From Penaeus vannamei (Eukaryota; Arthropoda; Malacostraca; Decapoda; Penaeidae), in NCBI RefSeq assembly GCF_042767895.1, contig NC_091570.1:27084672-27094671 (forward strand): a stretch of DNA of 10,000 nucleotides. Reading direction: 5' to 3'. Position numbers and translations under genes: made by a program. Below the pieces are notes generated by a model. The model searched no databases and had not been told where the DNA came from. It worked only from the letters and a program-made list of their open reading frames with translations. Shown piece by piece: positions 8,688 to 10,000 of the stretch (positions are counted from its first letter, which is position 1; every line of letters begins with the position of its first letter).

Positions 8688-9374
8688 ATGATAAAAATAG
8701 TAATAATAATTAGCATGATAATTATCATAACTGCAATAATGATGATAATAATAATGATAATCACGATGATAATGACTATAATGATAATAATTATGAAAAT
8801 AATGACAGTAATGATAATAATGATATTTTTTATTCAGTCCATTTATAATGACATAAAGGCCAGAAGGAAAAAAATCCCAGAAGTCGATAAAAACAGCAAA
8901 ATCTAGCGTATTACAGCCTTTTCATAAAAACGTCTAAAAAACCCTTTTTCGCTTTTTAATGGTAATTATGAGGATATTAACATTAATTCCGGTAATTATA
9001 ATGATTTTCATGATAATACCTTCATTGTTGACAATAATGATGATAATTATGATGATAATGACAATAAAAATGATAAAATCATAATTATAATGAAAATTTT
9101 GATAATTACTACAATGATAGCAATAATTAACTCTATTCCAATAATAATGGTAATGACAATGATAATGACAATAATAATGATAAAATCATAATCATAATGA
9201 TAATTTTGATAATTACTGCAATAATTGCAATAATTGACTGTTCATACTAATGTTCATACTAATAATGGCAATAGAAATAATAATAACATTATCATTGTCA
9301 TTTTAATTATCATTATTGTCATTATTATTTATAAAATTATCATTATTTAAATTGTCATTATATAGATAGTTATA
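8688..9374 (+). repeat. A monomer 8 (687 bp) with internal duplication, core at 8835-8957
   Basis: CAGTCC at 8835 and GTCGATAA at 8883 are 48 bp apart. The second motif is GTCTAAAA at 8932, at 49 bp because one base was gained in ATAAAAACAGC. The extra unit length, about 100 bp, comes from the duplicated post-core segment at about 9044-9230. Confidence 0.85.
9044..9264 (+). repeat. Internal duplication (offset 107 bp) plus a 12-bp repeat
   Basis: TGATAAAATCATAAT occurs at 9071 and 9178, and GATAATTTTGATAATTACTGCAATAA-like sequence follows each. The first copy runs into AACTCTATTCCAATAATAATGG and then back into GGTAATGACAATGATAATG. After the second copy, TTCATACTAATG at 9241-9252 is followed at once by TTCATACTAATA, a 12-bp slippage duplication. 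Confidence 0.82.
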
Positions 9375-9966
9375 ATGATAAAAATATCAATAATAATTAG
9401 CATAATAATTATTATAACTGAAATAATGATAATAATAATGATAATCATGATGATAATCACTATAATGATAATAGTCAAGAAAATAATGACAGTAATGTTA
9501 ATGATAATAATTATTATTCAGTCCACTTATAATGAAATAAAGGCCCGAAGTAAAAAAATCGAAAAAAAAGTCGAAAAAACGGTAAAATCTAGCGTATTAC
9601 AGCCTTTTGAGAGAAACATCGAAAACCCCCCTTTTCGCCTTTTAATGGTAATTATGAGTATTTTAATATCAATTCAGGTAATTATGATGATTTTTATGAT
9701 AAATCCTTTATTATTGACAATAATGATGCTAATTATGATAATAATGACAGCGATAATGACAATAATAATGATAAAATCATAATTATAATGATAATTTTGA
9801 TAATTACGGCAATAATAGCAATAATTAACTCTATTCCAATAATTTTCATACTAATAATAGCAATAGAAATAATAACATAATTATCATTGTCACTATAATT
9901 ATCATTATTGTCATTATTATTTATATAATTATCATTATTTCTATTATCATTATATAAATAGTTACA
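9375..9966 (+). repeat. A monomer 9 (592 bp), core at 9519-9643
   Basis: CAGTCC at 9519, GTCGAAAA at 9570 (51 bp, so 3 bp longer than usual) and ATCGAAAA at 9618, keeping the 48-bp spacing between motifs. An additional ATCGAAAA appears just before the first motif at about 9558. The upstream anchor hairpin is degraded because the left arm reads ATTTAAATTGTCATTATA. Confidence 0.86.
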
Positions 9967-10000
9967 ATGATAAAAATAGCAATAATAATTAGCACAATAA
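9967..10000 (+). repeat. Partial A monomer (5' end only)
   Basis: The anchor ATG and the following AAAAATAGCAATAATAATTAGC segment are present, and the unit is cut by the window edge. Confidence 0.8.

Larger units (their letters stand above)
1..10000. repeat. Tandem array of ~580-605 bp AT-rich satellite-like monomers, two subfamilies
   Basis: The same ordered set of landmarks recurs from end to end: anchor ATG, CAGTCC or AAGCCC, first GTCGAAAA, CTAGCG..TACAGCC, second GTCGAAAA, a C/T tract, then ATTCAGG or GATCTTAGC blocks and an ATT-rich arm. Spacings between successive anchors are 583, 545, 260, 551, 602, 928, 596, 604, 607, 695, 596, 583, 577, 353, 547, 687 and 592 bp; the outliers are explained by the hybrids, duplications and deletions listed below. 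All copies lie head to tail in one orientation. The arms look like degenerate trinucleotide repeats that have become a higher-order unit. The array is open at both window edges. Long ORFs across it are by-products of the triplet composition, not genes. Confidence 0.95.
5579..10000 (+). repeat. Right block of subfamily A monomers
   Basis: Subfamily A resumes at the CAGTAATGATAATGATG segment that normally lies just upstream of the A core, and continues to the window edge. CAGTCC landmarks lie at 5608, 6178, 6775, 7352, 8294, 8835 and 9519, and one copy is lost by deletion near 7930. Monomers here are more rearranged than most B monomers: one has two deletions, one has a damaged core and one has an internal duplication. 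Confidence 0.88.

Noticed and set aside
1..10000. CRISPR array
   Set aside because: The recurring period is about 600 bp, there are no short identical repeats with unique spacers of constant length, and no cas genes are present.

Overview
The window is one continuous tandem array of a long, very A+T-rich satellite-like repeat. I found no protein-coding gene, tRNA, rRNA, CRISPR array, transposase or recognisable promoter that I would defend. Hand counts of two sample lines give 9/60 G+C at 1-60 and 21/60 at 4921-4980. The array runs off both ends of the window, so neither edge is visible. The composition (degenerate AAT/GAT/ATT/ATC trinucleotides), the long monomers and the lack of any gene suggest a nuclear genome of a eukaryote, perhaps an invertebrate. 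I cannot name a taxon; this is inference.

The monomer is about 580-605 bp. I phased it on the ATG of a recurring segment of the type TATAATGATAAAAATAGC, found at 61, 644, 1189, 1449, 2000, 2602 (and an internal duplicate at 2776), 3530, 4126, 4730, 5337, 6032, 6628, 7211, 7788, 8141, 8688, 9375 and 9967. Each complete monomer has four parts: a (AAT/GAT)-rich arm; a richer, less repetitive core of about 125 bp holding two GTCGAAAA motifs exactly 48 bp apart; a second (AAT/GAT)-rich arm; and an (ATT/GTC)-rich arm of opposite strand character that leads into the next anchor.

There are two diverged subfamilies. Subfamily A occupies about 1-1215 and 5579-10000. Subfamily B occupies about 1216-5578. 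A and B can be aligned over the whole monomer but have diagnostic differences: CAGTCCATTTATAATG versus AAGCCCATCTATAATG before the core, and TTTTGAGAGAAACGTCG versus TTTGGAGAGATGAGTCG within it. The B block interrupts a single A monomer, leaving a coreless 260-bp hybrid at its left edge and a two-core 695-bp hybrid at its right edge.

Several monomers have local rearrangements: two nested duplications in the 928-bp unit at 2602-3529, two deletions in the 353-bp unit at 7788-8140, and a 107-bp-offset duplication in the 687-bp unit at 8688-9374. The most notable signal is that the core keeps its exact length in most copies of both subfamilies while the arms vary. That fits either a bound element or the least slippage-prone part of a simple-sequence-derived satellite.
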